From Alitta virens (taxonomy: Eukaryota; Annelida; Polychaeta; Phyllodocida; Nereididae): 64,000 nt of DNA. The translations under genes were made by a program, and so were the position numbers. This document shows, piece after piece, positions 1 to 12,465 of the stretch. The stretch is taken from the NCBI GenBank assembly GCA_932294295.1, contig OW028574.1, forward strand, positions 53,504,797 to 53,568,796, written 5' to 3'. The notes under the pieces were generated by a model. The model was not told where the DNA came from. It saw nothing but the letters and a program-made list of their open reading frames with translations, and made no database searches. The stretch's first letter is position 1. Each line of letters opens with the position of its first letter.

Positions 1-3000
1 CTACTTCATTTGTCTCTTTGTATGCTCATTGTCTCAAGACAAAGGGAAAACTGTTTAGTAAACTTGATGCTTACATTCATGTTAATTCCTACATGGTAGG
101 CTAATTTCTGTTTGCTGTCCGTCTATGTTAATTGTTCGGGACTAACTGCAAACAGGTAACTCAGGTCCTGCATCAAATTTAATGACTAAATTTCACTAGA
201 AGTGCCATAAAGCAAAAGTCTTGTCTGGGTGCTCCTCTCTGCAGTCCAGGCAAATTTGCAACTTGTATTTGTTACTTTAAAGAACAAGTTTCCCACCTTA
301 GTGCCATCAATATTTTGAAAGCAATTCTATATGAGCAGATCGGGGTGATGTAAATGTGGGGTTTAGTGTGCAGACTGGGCATTATATAGAATGTTAAGTA
401 TCTGTAATTTGAAGTTTAAACTATTTAAATATGCAATGGTGAATGTTTATTCCTGACCTTTGAAAGTTCATTAGAGTTTGATTTCTAATATTTAAATATA
501 GTCTACCAGCCAAATATTTTGTGTTTATCCTCTCAAAAGCAGTTCGCATAAATCTCTTATTCCTTAAAATGAAAAGCATGTACTCTGCATTGTAATGATA
601 TAGGGGCATTAATTGTTCAAGGAACTGGCATCATGTATTGGAATAGGCATGGAGGCAACTATGGTGATCGATATTGAGGCATACCGTGAGTGGTACCATC
701 ATTTGAAAACCAAAGTATGATCACCTATTTCTCTGCAGTTCAATGTTGAAAGCTTGCATTGATTACACCAGTAAGTACTGCTAAAATTTCCCTGGCATTT
801 GTTCATGAGAAAATAACTCTTTGGAAAGATGACCTGCCCAGCTCCTTAATTGGCATTACACATGCTTTGTCTCTTGAAGAATACCAATATGTCCAGAAAC
901 CTGCAAACTGTTTGACTGGCAGACTTAATTTATTCCAAAATACATAAGCTAGACTCCTATAAAATCATCAGCCCAGGTGTCCTAGCGTTCCGAGCCCTGT
1001 TCTCTCAAACTTATGAATTGTGGTGAACAGCTTAAATAGTTGTTAATTGATTTCTGCTGATTAAACAATGAAGATTTTGCAGTTGAAAGTCCGAGTAGCC
1101 GATTATTTTACAATTCTGTTGGTATATATAATAGGCTTGGTGTTAAAGTGCCGATTTTGGCATGCATATAAAAAATAATTATTGTGAAAGGTTTTCAAAT
1201 ATTGATTGCACACTAATAGTGATCACAGATAGTTATAAGAGTACCTAATTGAGATGTGTTTCGTTTCTAGGTCTCTATTTGAAATATTTGTGAGCCTATA
1301 ATCAAAACTGCTGTAGCCTAGTATGCCTTAGATTAGTGCCACATAGTTCACACCATGTTTTGTAAAATTTTTGTACTCTTGAAAGTGTAAGCTGATGGCA
1401 AACTGTAATACTCTATATTGTCTCACTGAAACTCTCCAAAGTCAATTAAAAGTTAATTGAAGGCTTTGTTGTGCCTATTTATATTTTTGCTCATTACGAT
1501 AGACTTTGTTGCTGTTATCTAAAACCTTATGTCTAGTTTCTGGTTATTTTGAACATTTGAACAAGGCACAAAGAAACTTCTTTAAATGCCACATCTCACT
1601 AAAAGTCTCGTAAATTATATCCCAATATTATTGTTCATATACTGTGGGTAAAATGTCACACAGCTGTAGTTTGTTTTAGCCTTGCTCAAAATGATCATAA
1701 ATGAGATATGAGGTTCTGATGTGCATTAACAACATTCTTGACACAGCATTGATATAAACTTTAACCTGTGGGGTTATTATTGACTTAGGGTACACTTGTA
1801 CAATGTATAAATACAATACTGTATGTGTAGTGGCCATCAAATATGTGCATAGTTAATCAAGTATGTGTTGAGATAATCAAGTATGTGGTGAGATAATCAA
1901 GTATGTGTTGAGATAATCCATGCCATCAACTTACATTTGCAACAATTTGTTGGGATTGTATTGATATTGTTTTGAGATAGTCTACACACTTCGAGCACAC
2001 TTTTCAGTCTTTCAGAAAATTCATAGTATTAGATTGACTGCTATCATAATCTTATTACGCACCTTTTGTGCACAAGATGTAAGTATGTTGACATTGATGA
2101 GATAAGTAGATATATTTAGAGATTACATATCATGTATCCTAGCAGGTTTAGCGATCTTGAATACTGGTAGAGGCACAATTTGTGTTACGTACACACCACC
2201 GGAATGTATGTGAATTTGTGTAATGACAAATATTAACATGGCGTGTTTAAACTTTATATTGGTTGTGTGTTAATTGTGACTGTGTTCTGAATGATTAGAA
2301 TATTGATGTGAGAAGTACAATGTGTTCAGTATGAAAGGAGTGTTGTTTGAACCAAGACTGGTTGCAAAAGTAGTTTCTTTAGTAGTCATTAATGTCCACG
2401 ATGATAGGTTCAGTTATTGGGTTTATGCTCAAGAAGTGTTCGGTGCCTGAACTATTAGTTCACTTATTTGACACCAGATTACGTTGTCAGATTTTCAGGT
2501 CATCTAGCGAGTATTTCCAGAACTTCTTGCCATTATTATTAAATTGATGTATCTCTTAGTGAAAAAATTTTTTTCTTGGGAGGAAAATATGATGTAAAAT
2601 TATGTAAATTATGTCAGTGATACAAAGTATTATAAATTTGGTAGTTCTTTTAACTCTGATAAATAAGTTGGTTTTACTGGAGTTGGATGAAATGGATTGA
2701 ATCTATGTGTGTAATTGTGAATGGAATATAGCATAAGAGACTTTGCGAAAACCCATGATATTGTGTTGACAAAAATGTATACATCACTTCAGCATATATG
2801 TTTCAATCAAAATGATCACAGATAGGCCTGATAAAAAGATAAATGAGGGTGTTTTGTACAACATTCTTTATGCCAGTTTGACTGTAAACTCGAGTGTATA
2901 ACAATCTTGAAGTATGACCAGATTTTTGTCTGCTCAGTATTGAAGTTTTGTAGGTCCGTATTTGTATCGTAGTTACAACGTGCCCGACACGCACCACACA

Positions 3001-3128
3001 GTAGGTTAGTCTTCCAGCACCAGGTGAATTGAGTCGTTATTGCAGTCTGTGATTTCCTTAGTAGGGTATATACACTTTGCCCGTAGGGTGATAATGTACT
3101 TAGGTGATTTAGCATGACACCATCTTCA
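1..3128. other. non-coding stretch, no gene seen
   Basis: The sequence is AT-rich with frequent stops in all frames. No open frame longer than about 110 codons occurs and none resembles a known family. It could be an intron, a 3' untranslated region or intergenic DNA. The only structure seen is a short tandem repeat at 1851-1919. Confidence 0.6.
1851..1919. repeat. 20-bp tandem repeat, about 3.4 copies
   Basis: The unit gataatcaagtatgtgttga is repeated with one or two changes per copy. The first copy begins at 1851 and the last is broken off after gataatc. It is a small minisatellite with no coding sense. Confidence 0.9.
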
Positions 3129-3130
3129 TA

Positions 3131-3452
3131 CAGCAGTTTTAGAGCGAGCATGGACAGTTCAGGGGTGAAAGAGACAAATCAGAAAGATTGTGAAGTAATT
3201 GACCAACTTTTCTAGCCCATTCCTAATGTCCTTGTCATAAAATACTTGTCTGTGCTATACAGGCCATTAGTGGAGAAGATACAGAAATAGCATTACAACT
3301 GTACAGAAAAGGGGTAAACTTTGGTCAAAAGAGGTGAAAACAAGTTTATTGCCCAGATGTTGGGGTGATTATATCATTCTTATCAAATGTTTCAATCAGA
3401 CTGAAAAGTCATTCTGAGGATGCAACTGTCCAAGCTCGCTCTAAAACTGCTG
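3131..3452. mobile_element. Tc1/mariner-like MITE, 322 bp
   Basis: Terminal inverted repeats at 3131-3159 and 3424-3452 match over 29 bp with one mismatch and begin CAGCAGTTTTAGAGCGAGC. Both ends are flanked by TA (3129-3130 and 3453-3454), as expected for Tc1/mariner/pogo insertions. There is no ORF inside, so it would be non-autonomous. The assignment rests only on TIR symmetry and the TA flanks. Confidence 0.7.
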
Positions 3453-3454
3453 TA

Positions 3455-5089
3455 AAATACTTGTATGAATTACTTGAACTATGAATTTTCGAGTTGATCT
3501 TTTTGTAGCGTTCTTTCGTTTTGGACTTACATTGTAAATTAGAAATCACTTGTATTCCTTTCAGGCCTTTGTAATTCATTGTACTGTAGAATCCCACGAT
3601 TGCGGCCACCCTACAGAATCACTGAAGTGGTCTTAATAATAATTATCAATGTGGTCTTAATAAATGGAACTTTTTATAATGTAACCATGTTTTGGTCCCG
3701 ACGAAGTTGTCTTAGAATCAAGATGGTCTAAATATAGAGTGATCGGGATTATTGGATTTTAAAGGTTTTTTTTTTTTGGTTTTTTTTTTCAAAATAGTTG
3801 CGAGCTCTCATGTTTATTATGTATAATAACTGACCATGACTTGGTTTCCTAACCAGAAATGTGCAACTTGGTGTTTTCTTTCACACAATACTGGTTATTT
3901 AGTTGGTTTGTAAATATAACTCCTGGTTTAAGATTCTAAAAATAAGCTTGCATCCTAATTTACGTTAAACTATTAATGACTCTTAAGGAAACAGGATCAG
4001 AATTAACAGAGTAAACCTTACCTAAGTAAAGTGGACCACTTGATTTAATAACAGTTCGGCAAAGTTTAAAATTAAGCAAAGATCTATAGATAGAGTAAAT
4101 AAGCAATTTATATTTAATGTTCTGTTCACTTTGAGTTGAGTTGCAAAAATTCAACTTGGGTACATTTGACTTCGGCAGGGTTTACACGATCATTACACTA
4201 GCTCTGATTCCATGTTGAAATAGCGCTAAACAAGGAAGCATCTGATTATTTTCAAGTGTTTTATTACAATTATGTAATTGTGATAACATTTTGTAAAAGA
4301 ATGAATGCATAGCTACTAGAACACATTGAAAACTTATTATCTCCGCTATTTAGACAGTGTCTGACCTTAAAATCTGGCGCGAAGCAGTTTTCATCGAAGT
4401 TCTTTTATATAGAAATCTGATTTACATTACATGGACAATAAGTTACTGATGTCTTGGACTAAAACTGCAAGAGAATGTTGGCCATTCTAGAGGCTGTCTG
4501 ATAAGTCCTTTTGGCTGACATCTCAGTTTTTTTGTGCATTATCTTAAAGCAACTCTCACTTGGCAAAAAACAAAACTATTTTTATGAAATATGGGAAGAT
4601 GTATGATTATAAAATTAATTTTGTGTTGATGTTGAAAGCTTATGTTTGTGTTATATATTTATGTTCGAATTTATCAAAAAGCTACAGGTTACCATGTATA
4701 CTCGCCAATAAAAATCATGGAGAAATAATGTGCTGTTCGTGTTTTCCTGATGGTCAGGTTGAATTTTCCGGTAACTTGTGTCAGATGTGAGTTTGACTTT
4801 AAAGTATACCACAATCAGTTGTCTAACCATACCAATGTAATGGTCTTTGAATTAACTGGTGTTCACAGTGTTCACACAGTGATAAAGTTGGTAATCAGTA
4901 CAAGAAAAATCGCAGAAGGGTAAACAGCTCCCAAGGTTAGAAAATGGTTTATTGGTCAGCCGAGTAGGTGGCGGGCCACTAGACCGATTCATCAGTCCCT
5001 ACAAGAATAGTGCAGCCCCAGTCTTCTTGCAGACCCTTTAGCATGATATGCTAAAAGTCAGATTATGCCTTAGTTCAATGTCTCTATAT
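3455..5089. other. non-coding stretch with one dispersed-repeat fragment
   Basis: No gene is recognised. A T-rich run lies near 3766-3790. The segment at about 4693-4790 shares the motif ctcgccaataaaaat and following sequence with 8290-8360, so it is a copy of a dispersed repeat. Confidence 0.5.
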
Positions 5090-5362
5090 GACCGGCTGCT
5101 AGAGGCAAACGTAATGATATGATAAGGCTTATGGTCCACACTGTTATGTACACCATGGGTGGGTCATTTACTTGCTTCAGCATAGTCACCCGAGTAAAAG
5201 GGCGGTGAAGGCGCCTCCAATATAACGTCTCATGCGATCGACATCCAGCTGAGATGTAGCTCATGAAGAGTGCCCAGGCCGGGGATCAAACCCAGGACCT
5301 TCAGCCGAGCTGGCCAATATTGAATTGGAGGATGCCTTAACCATTAGTTCACTCAGCTGCCT
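5090..5362 (-). mobile_element. tRNA-derived SINE, family B
   Basis: On the minus strand the head reads as a degenerate tRNA: an A-box-like stretch containing TAATGGTTAAGGC near 5330-5350, then a B-box-like GGGTTTGATCCC near 5283-5294. The tail shares blocks such as cagctgagatgtagct, cctcagcata and the cacatttacccc block with copies near 16.7, 41.3 and 60.3 kb, and inverted near 20.4 kb. Pol III type promoter boxes plus a shared tail are the signature of a tRNA SINE. Confidence 0.7.
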
Positions 5363-5934
5363 TTATGCCATATGTTGGCAGGGGTGGCAAAACTGTGGCA
5401 CATATGCCCCCTTTCCCCCGACTTTTTGTTCTCATTTTGTGCCCCATCGATGTTCATTTGATGTTCTACGGCTCTATGGAGAATGTAACGTAAAAATTAT
5501 GGCATCCATCTAATTGAGAAGTGTGCTTGGGCCTGAAATAAATCATCAGTGAGATGCAGATGACATAAAATACATTGAAAGACTAAAATTTGATGTACTA
5601 CACCATATTAATGGTAGTAGATAATAACATGGCCATTAACATCATGCATTTTTTAGCTTGATTGTGGCCATTTGAGTGTCTACATTGACACTGTGGTATT
5701 AACAAAGCCTCTTGCATAATGTAGGCGAGCAGACAAACTGGCTCATGACCATAGTGCTGATTAGTGCACATACATTAGCATAGGAGAGGCAAAACGCTGT
5801 TACATCAACTTGCTCTAGTGATCCTCTGTGCTTTTCTGGTTGTGTTTGCCCATCTAATTTCTTTAGTCTGTTCTCTTTTTTCTTTTTTAGAGTCAATGGT
5901 TTCTTTTTGGCTAACTAAGTCTGTAAGCATGGGA

Positions 5935-6180
5935 AAATCTATTGTGTCCATATATAGATGCCACAGTTATAACTTATCACCACAAGGGAGCAGTCTTTTG
6001 TCTTATCGTCACAGAAGATGTCTGAAGATGCCTGTGTGCACTATTAAACTAGAAAACATTAAATTTGACATGTATAATGAATGCCCTTAAAGCAGTTCTC
6101 ATTCTTAACAAGTTAGTCAGGCCCAGTCACTTGTTATATATTTGTTAATTTGTACATCATTGCTGTACATGTACCCACCC
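5935..6180 (+). repeat. dispersed repeat, copy 1 (paired with 9935-10125)
   Basis: The segment with gatgcctgtgtgcact, taaactagaaaacatt and the following caagttagtcaggcc block recurs at 9950-10120 with scattered substitutions and short indels. It is not coding in either copy. Its superfamily is unknown. Confidence 0.7.
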
Positions 6181-6639
6181 AGAAGCAAGCATTTGCAACA
6201 AGAAGCCAAATGTTGAAGGATAGTTTTTATTTTTATTTTTTGCAAACATATATGTTAACGTTACACACAATTTTTCTCACTTGTTTGATTTCAATATGCA
6301 AATATGGCCTTGTCTTCACTGATTACACACTTTTTAGATCATGTTAGTGAGACGGAGAGCACCCGCTCTCTACGTTCAGGGTCCCTCTTTCTTCAAGCAG
6401 GAAATCAGCGACAGTCCGAGTAGTTGCAGGATCTACATAACTTGGGTGGTGCTGTTGTGGAAGTTGTCACACATGGGTCACTCAACATATGTAAAGGAGT
6501 GGTATTATCAAACGAGTTACTTATGCCTTGATGACAAGCTTCTTGAATGGCCATCCAATTGAGGAGTGTGGCACTTTCGCCATCTGCCAACCAAGGCAGG
6601 TTCTTCCCAGCTCCTTGTATTAACTTTTCAAGGCACCAA

Positions 6640-7373
6640 ACTGCCTGACCGTGTACCAGTGTGAATTTGAGTGGTGTAGGTTCGCCCTTACATCCCAAAC
6701 CCCAGACGCTGTTTTCACTGGCAGCGTTATGGCCATTTCAGCAGTACCTGCTCAAGATCTGAGACTTGCGCCTAATGTGGCTCAACAGAACATGTGCCTT
6801 CCTGGGAACACCCTTATAAACGAACACCTTTTTGCTTTAATTGAGATCAGGCCCACCCAGCCTTTGACCGTAGTTGTCCAAGGTGGACACTGGAGTAAGA
6901 AGTTCAACGATTAAAGGCAACCTAAGAATTGCCTTTCCCCAGGCCCGCAGATTGGCAGAACAGTCTGTGGGTCCAGTAACCTATGCTGCAGTTGCATCAT
7001 TACCATCTATTCCTAGGTCAATTCCGAGAAAGAAAATCCAACTGAACTCGCTGTACAACTATATCTCATGTCATCCGCTCCATCCATACATGGGGATGTC
7101 TACTACCACTGCTGCTTTGACCCCAGTGGTCATTCCCTGATATGATATGAGATTATAATTCTGCTGGTGAGCCTTAGCCTGAATTACCTCAAGCAGATCC
7201 CAGCCCGAAAGATGAAAAACCGAGTGAAGCAAATTCGAGCTCTGATGAAGAAGACCTTAGTGCAGATCAGTATCTAACCAGTCTAACCGGGGTTCTCAGG
7301 AACCCCACTGGTGATTTTTCTGCAGTTTGTGATGATGTGGTGGAACACGACATGGATAATACCTAAAGCTGGT
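6640..7373 (+). pseudogene. LINE ORF1 (gag-like CCHC protein), degenerate
   Basis: A plus-strand reading frame from about 6675 gives VRPYIPNPRRCFHWQRYGHF, then CGSTEH, DQAHPAFDRSCPRWTLE and EVQRLKAT. This is the zinc-knuckle region typical of ORF1 proteins of jockey/I/CR1-type non-LTR retrotransposons. The frame is broken by in-frame stops, for example after CFN and after WTLE, and the second Cys of the first knuckle is Trp. A later part (SEANSSSDEEDLSADQYLTS) runs to a stop near 7373 and looks like the acidic C-terminus. Upstream sequence from about 6350 may also belong to it but is too decayed to read. Confidence 0.8.
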
Positions 7374-8387
7374 GGTCAGTCATAACCAGATAACATAAGC
7401 TAAGATAAAATTGTGGGGCAGAGTCAAGGGTCATTGTCGGTGTGAGAGACATCAGTGGTGGGATAGTTCTCCAGGACTGGTCTGTTGTAGATCGATGGGA
7501 AATTCTTGCTTTGTTGGACAGGCTTAAGTTGGACACGTGCATGCCACATGTTCTTAGCCAGATCTGAAATGCCATATGGCACCTGGCTCAAAGAATTATT
7601 TACTGTTGCTACAGATGTGAGACGAATTACTGAGCCTTCAATGTTTAGTAAGGAGCAATATCTTGCACTATTGACACTCTTCCTACTGAATCCTACATGA
7701 CAAGCTCTCTGTTGCTGCAAATTAAGCTTGTCAAACTGTGGAGAAAACACCCTTATTCATAGGTACAGACTTATGATGTTCACTTCCTACACCTAGTATT
7801 CTATTGCACACTAGCTAGCCATACTTATTTATCCATACCGGCCATAGTCAGACGTTAATGACCTTATAGGTAAAAACATTGTTGACTTCAACTACCCACA
7901 ATAATTATACATATACCAGAAGTTCTTTACCGAATGTCATTTTCATGAAGTATTGATTTGTTTCATGTTTTTGTACAACTCTTATAAGAAAAAAATTGAT
8001 TGGTACATGCTGTAATATCCACTTTTTAAGTCAACAGCAGCTTAATTTATTCAGTTCTCATTGACAATGTGTAAAAAATTCCTAGACCTGTAGGCTGCTA
8101 TTGTTTTTATTTGCATTGATGATGACAGATTGAAGCTCACTCGTAATGAATTAAAATACTCAGTTTGTCATCATTTATTCATGACCTGTTGATTCATATT
8201 GGTGAGGACAGAAATCAGTTTGTATACTATTTTTTTTTTTTTTTTTTATTCATGTGGGGTTGAATTTATCCACACACAAAACATTATGGTGACTCGCCAA
8301 TAAAAATTATGGAGGATGAATGTCAAATTGAATGTTCCAGTAGCTCAATTCAACTATGCAGCAACCAAGGATGCTTTTTATGTAGCT
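7374..8387. other. non-coding stretch
   Basis: No gene is recognised. Short ORFs on both strands at 7424-7750 do not resemble a known family. A 17-base T run lies near 8230-8247. The dispersed repeat seen at 4693 recurs at 8290-8360. Confidence 0.5.
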
Positions 8388-8426
8388 TTGTAAATGTGCC
8401 CGGACATTTTTTCTTGCTTTTAAAAC
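8388..8426. repeat. direct repeat, left copy, flanking the LINE fragment
   Basis: It shares TGTAAATGTGCCCGGACATT and a few diverged following bases with 9453-9492. It is interpreted as the left target-site duplication of the LINE at 8427-9450. Confidence 0.7.
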
Positions 8427-9450
8427 TATGTAAGAGCTATTTACTTAAAAGAAAACAATACGTCGATATTGATGGAACAAAATCAGAAATGTCAGAAATT
8501 ACAACAGTTGTCCCACAGGGTTCCATACTAGGGCCTCTACTTTTTTTTTAAATTTATATAAATGACTTTGACAGATCCTTGAGTATGTTTAGCTTTATCA
8601 TTTATGCAGATGATTCAACCCTTCTGGCCACAATATCATCCTTGGAGCTCACTAAAACTGTATATCTTGAGCAAAATATTAATCATGAACTAGAAAATAT
8701 CAGTAATTGGTTGAAATTAAACAAACTCTCCTTAAATGCTAGAAAAACAAAATGTATGTTATTTCATACCATTAATAAAACTACCCTCTTTACACCTACA
8801 CATAAACAACCAGGATATAGAGCTTGTTAAAACCTTTGAGTATTTAGGAATTAAAATAGATGAAGGACTCTTATGGAATAAGAAAATAACAAAAGTAATA
8901 GGAATTTTGATACATCTCAGATGCTTTATACCATCGCAATCCCTTTTAACTCCGTACAACTCTCTCATTCTACCACATTTGTTGTATGGTGTACTTCTTT
9001 GGGGCCACAAGTCGCAAAAGCGAGCAGTACGGATAATTTTTTTTTTTAAGAGAAATATAATGCTTATACAGAACCTCTATTTAAGAAATTCAGCATTTTA
9101 AAGTTTCATACTGTAAAACTGCAAGAATATAAGTTCATACATAAATTAATTAACAAAAGATTACCAAATTTCTTTCAAACATTTACATTCACCAGGCACA
9201 TTGACATTCATAACTATGCAACTCGCAGAAATGATTTGCTAATTATCCCCAGAGTCAAATATCAAATCTCCATTTGCTCATTTGATATCGATTAACACAT
9301 ATTATAAATGATGCACCACCATCCATATCAAATAGAATGAATACTCACAGTATTGAAGGTTTATGCTTTTATTTTTAAAAAATCAGCATAGAATCCTATA
9401 AATTGAGCTGCTTTGTATGTAGCTAAAGTGACCCACCTGCCAGTATAGGC
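8427..9450 (+). mobile_element. 5'-truncated LINE, reverse transcriptase C-terminal half
   Basis: Translation in shifting frames gives LLKRKQYVDIDGTKSEMSE, VPQGSILGPLLF, then YADDSTLL (the YADD active-site box), WLKLNKLSLNARKTKCMLFH and VKTFEYLGIKIDEGLLWNKK, which is the RT palm/thumb order of CR1/jockey-like non-LTR elements. Frameshifts near 8550 and 8800 make it non-functional. The RT homology begins just after a ~39-bp sequence (8388-8426) that recurs at 9453-9492, consistent with a long target-site duplication around a 5'-truncated insertion. Confidence 0.85.
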
Positions 9451-9452
9451 CT

Positions 9453-9492
9453 CTGTAAATGTGCCCGGACATTTTGTCTCGCTTTTTAAACT
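9453..9492. repeat. direct repeat, right copy, flanking the LINE fragment
   Basis: This is the right-hand partner of 8388-8426. About 40 bp differ at only a few positions, mostly inside homopolymer T runs. Confidence 0.7.
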
Positions 9493-9688
9493 TGCCAACT
9501 TCCACTCACAGTCTCTCACAAACCCTCCACTGTATACTTATATAACAAAAATGATATTTTTCATTAATTATGAAATTTCTCTCCAACCGATTTCTATGTT
9601 AATTCAGTTTTACTTATCTTTTATCTAATCCCCTCATAGCGATGTATTTACTAATGTTAAAATGTACTTTCAAATGAAATCCCCTGGT

Positions 9689-9768
9689 GGCAGACATGCT
9701 AGCGGCTGTATGCCAAAATGTCTGTCTCCAGCACCACATTTTGGCATTCAGCCGCCAGCATGTCTGCC
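9689..9768. repeat. strong hairpin (33-bp inverted repeat, 14-base loop)
   Basis: The left arm 9689-9721 (GGCAGACATGCTAGCGGCTG onward) pairs with the right arm 9736-9768 with only two mismatches. In addition, the block TGCCAAAATGTCTGTCTCCA is directly repeated at 9711 and 9765. It is likely a fold-back or MITE remnant, or the site of an aberrant duplication. No ORF is involved. Confidence 0.85.
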
Positions 9769-9934
9769 AAAATGTCTGTCTCCAACACCATATTTAAACT
9801 TATTGTGTACAAATACTCTTATGGTAAAAATGATTATGATTATGGTTGGAATAAATGCATCGCTCTCAACTTTTTTTCAGTCTAAATTTTTAAAGTAAAT
9901 CAATGGATTCTTCCTTGCCTCTGTAAACAGTAGT

Positions 9935-10125
9935 CTTATTGTCTCACGAGATGCCTGTGTGCACTGAAAATCTCTTTTACTGGAATGTATTAGTAAACTA
10001 GAAAACATTTTAATTTGACAGTGTAGAATGACTGCCCTGAAAGCAGGTCTCATTCTAACGAGTTAGTAAGCCTAGTCACTGTTATGCATATGTGTCATTT
10101 GTAGGTCATAGCTGTGCATGTAATA
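9935..10125 (+). repeat. dispersed repeat, copy 2 (paired with 5935-6180)
   Basis: It aligns with the segment near 6.0 kb. It carries an extra ~25-bp stretch (aaaatctcttttactggaatg) relative to copy 1. Family unknown. Confidence 0.7.
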
Positions 10126-10179
10126 ATTCATTATGCTCCACCATGTGACCTTTTCTATCGTTTTCAAGAGGGATATTGT

Positions 10180-10340
10180 TACAATTCTTCTGGAGTGGAA
10201 ATCGAAAACTGGTCCCTGGGACTAAGCCAGAACATTAACCATTGTACCAGAGTGTCACTCTCTGGTGCGAGGGCAACACTACATTCTGCCCTTCTCACAA
10301 TGAGGCTTAACCGCGAGCCTCACAAGTGTTACATCTAGCC
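10180..10340 (-). mobile_element. tRNA-derived SINE, family C
   Basis: The minus strand reads CTGGTACAATGGTTAATG (A-box-like) followed by CCCAGGGACCAGTTTTCGAT (B-box-like), the spacing of a tRNA gene. A second copy lies at 49676-49805. The segment ggtgcgagggcaac is shared by the two copies. Confidence 0.7.
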
Positions 10341-12110
10341 TATTCCAGGCTAGCTAGCCCCATGGATCACCTCTGCTCAGCCATTTTATGGTATTCGTGA
10401 TGTCACATTGAAGTGACGTCATAAAATAATAGACGATGACATCACAAACTACCTAATCACTTTGAACAGATTTCAAAGGACGTGGCAAAAATTTTATATT
10501 TAGGGGTCATTTAGTGCAGTCTGATCTTAAAGGTAGCAAAATTCAGTCAAGTTAAAATAACATTCCTGATGTTTCAACGAAAGATCTAAATAATTAGGTA
10601 ATTTATTATAGTCAGCTTTATCTAAAAAAAAAAGCTATTCAGGCGCTGATTCAGAGGGCCGATTTTACATTGCCAAAATAGCCATCAGTCACAGGGAGGC
10701 AGGTGTTACTATGATGACGCCCCCCCCCCCCCGGTCTGAAATTTTCTGATTACAGTATGTAGATACATCTATGGTATTGATGATATTGATGAAAATTACA
10801 ATGGGAATGAAGTCATTCTAGACACAGTCAAAGTGTCTATACATTTGTTTTATATAATGAATATAATTCATGTAGACCTGTTATCACAGTGGCAAGAGAC
10901 TGTATCTCCCTGACTCCGTATCCGGTGATGATACCAGGCTTCTTGCCATATGATAACCTGTATCAATTGAGCGACGCAGCTAATCTACCTTGATACAGCC
11001 TAATGGAATACCATTCTTAATTATGTGTTTTGGTTCTTGTCAAAAGTAACTTTTCAGATTAACATTATCGTGGTAGGAATGAGTAAACAGGATGAAAGAT
11101 ACAAAAAACGATTTTTTGTTTTTTTAATTTCTTCCGTATATAGGCCTACATCAAATAAAGCCGCCAATTACACAAGGGCCGGGAAGGTACGTAATGCTAG
11201 TAGGCTGTTTGCTATAAATTTATTGTGTATATATAATGTGAATCTTATGTGCATACATGCATATGGGGGCACAGGCCTTTGTTTGCAAGCTTTATTTGCA
11301 ACCTTCTTTGCAGAACTTTGGGTTATTCTACAATACGTGAGCTGGCACAATCTGATAGTATAGAAAATAAAAAATCCTCAATAATCTAAAATCTTCACTA
11401 TAAGTAGTCAATTACGGCTGCACTGACATGCTTTGCTTGACGTCATTATGATAAAAGACATTAATTATATTGCCTAAGACTCTCTAAAAGTTAATATGAT
11501 TATGCAATGTGCATGAGAGGCCGCAGGAGTTGTAGTTACTTCAATGATACTTTGTTTGATGTTTGATGCCATTTTCATACATGTGGGTAATAACAGCAAC
11601 AAAATCGCGATCGTTCCGGTTGAGCAAACACATCTTTTTCGTACGTACACAGTCATGTTTACCTTGCTACGCCGCCAAAGGCATTTTCTGTGACGTCATC
11701 AATAAAAGTTTTGGCTTATTTTTTGTCAGCGTGGATCATGACGGCGCATTGATTTGTAACTTAAGCGCCACCGCCAATCACAGAGTTTGTTAGAGCTCGT
11801 TGCCTAGCAAATAACCTAGTAATTAAATAAGCTCTGCTCTGATTGGTCGAACGTTCATTTAGTTGGCTAGCTTTATGGAATATTACGGCAATGGAACATT
11901 CAAAACCATAGTTCTACTGCTTTTCTTGTCTTGAATCTCATAGAACTGATAAATAACAGTGTTCTAACGTGAGTTTCTTCAAATTTGTTGGGTAGGTCTG
12001 TATCATCTTAAGCTAAGAACGATTTTTGTGTAAGTAGGTCATTGAAAGTTTTTGCGCATCATGGCCGCGCAGATTAATTAGGACAACATAGTTCGATCCA
12101 GTCATCTGAG
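10341..12110. other. non-coding stretch with poly-C tract
   Basis: No gene is seen. A C run of about 12 lies near 10721-10732. The motif gtgatgtcac/gtgacgtca/gatgacatcac near 10390-10450 is locally palindromic. Short overlapping ORFs at 11025-11363 resemble nothing known. Confidence 0.5.
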
Positions 12111-12154
12111 AATAGCATGACAGTAGATTTTGTTTCTGGCCAATCTCTAGTCAT

Positions 12155-12465
12155 AAAAGCCCTACGGGCGGGCCCTACGGGGCCGCTCTTGCGGCCTATA
12201 AGCCACCTGACGAACAGTCTTGTGAAAAAAAAGAATAAGCAGAGAAAATATCAGTATGGTGAGAAGAATTTTCTCTCTCAAATAGTAGATCGCTCGCCGA
12301 ACGTCCATCAAATGGTAGCATCCACGAGGCATCCGTGAGGCATCCGCGACCAAGATCGTTTGTAGATCGCTCGTAGATCACTCTATGGTCACGTATGTAC
12401 GTAGAACGTACATAGAACATACGTAGGACGCTCGCCGACTGACCCCCAAGCAAGTTACGTAATTA
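12155..12465. repeat. GC-rich cluster of short repeats, possible Harbinger-like terminus
   Basis: A locally GC-rich block in AT-rich surroundings. It contains gccctacgggcgggccctac, ggccgctcttgcggcc, repeated gatcgctcg and variants of acgtagaacgtac. Similar arrays of short diverged motifs occur at 25855-26075 and 41575-41960. The PIF/Harbinger assignment is only an inference from the neighbouring 24-26 kb relic. Confidence 0.35.

Noticed and set aside
6405..6698. Minus-strand 97-codon ORF beginning MGCKGEPTPLKF
   Set aside because: It is antisense to the decayed LINE ORF1, whose zinc-knuckle homology lies on the plus strand.
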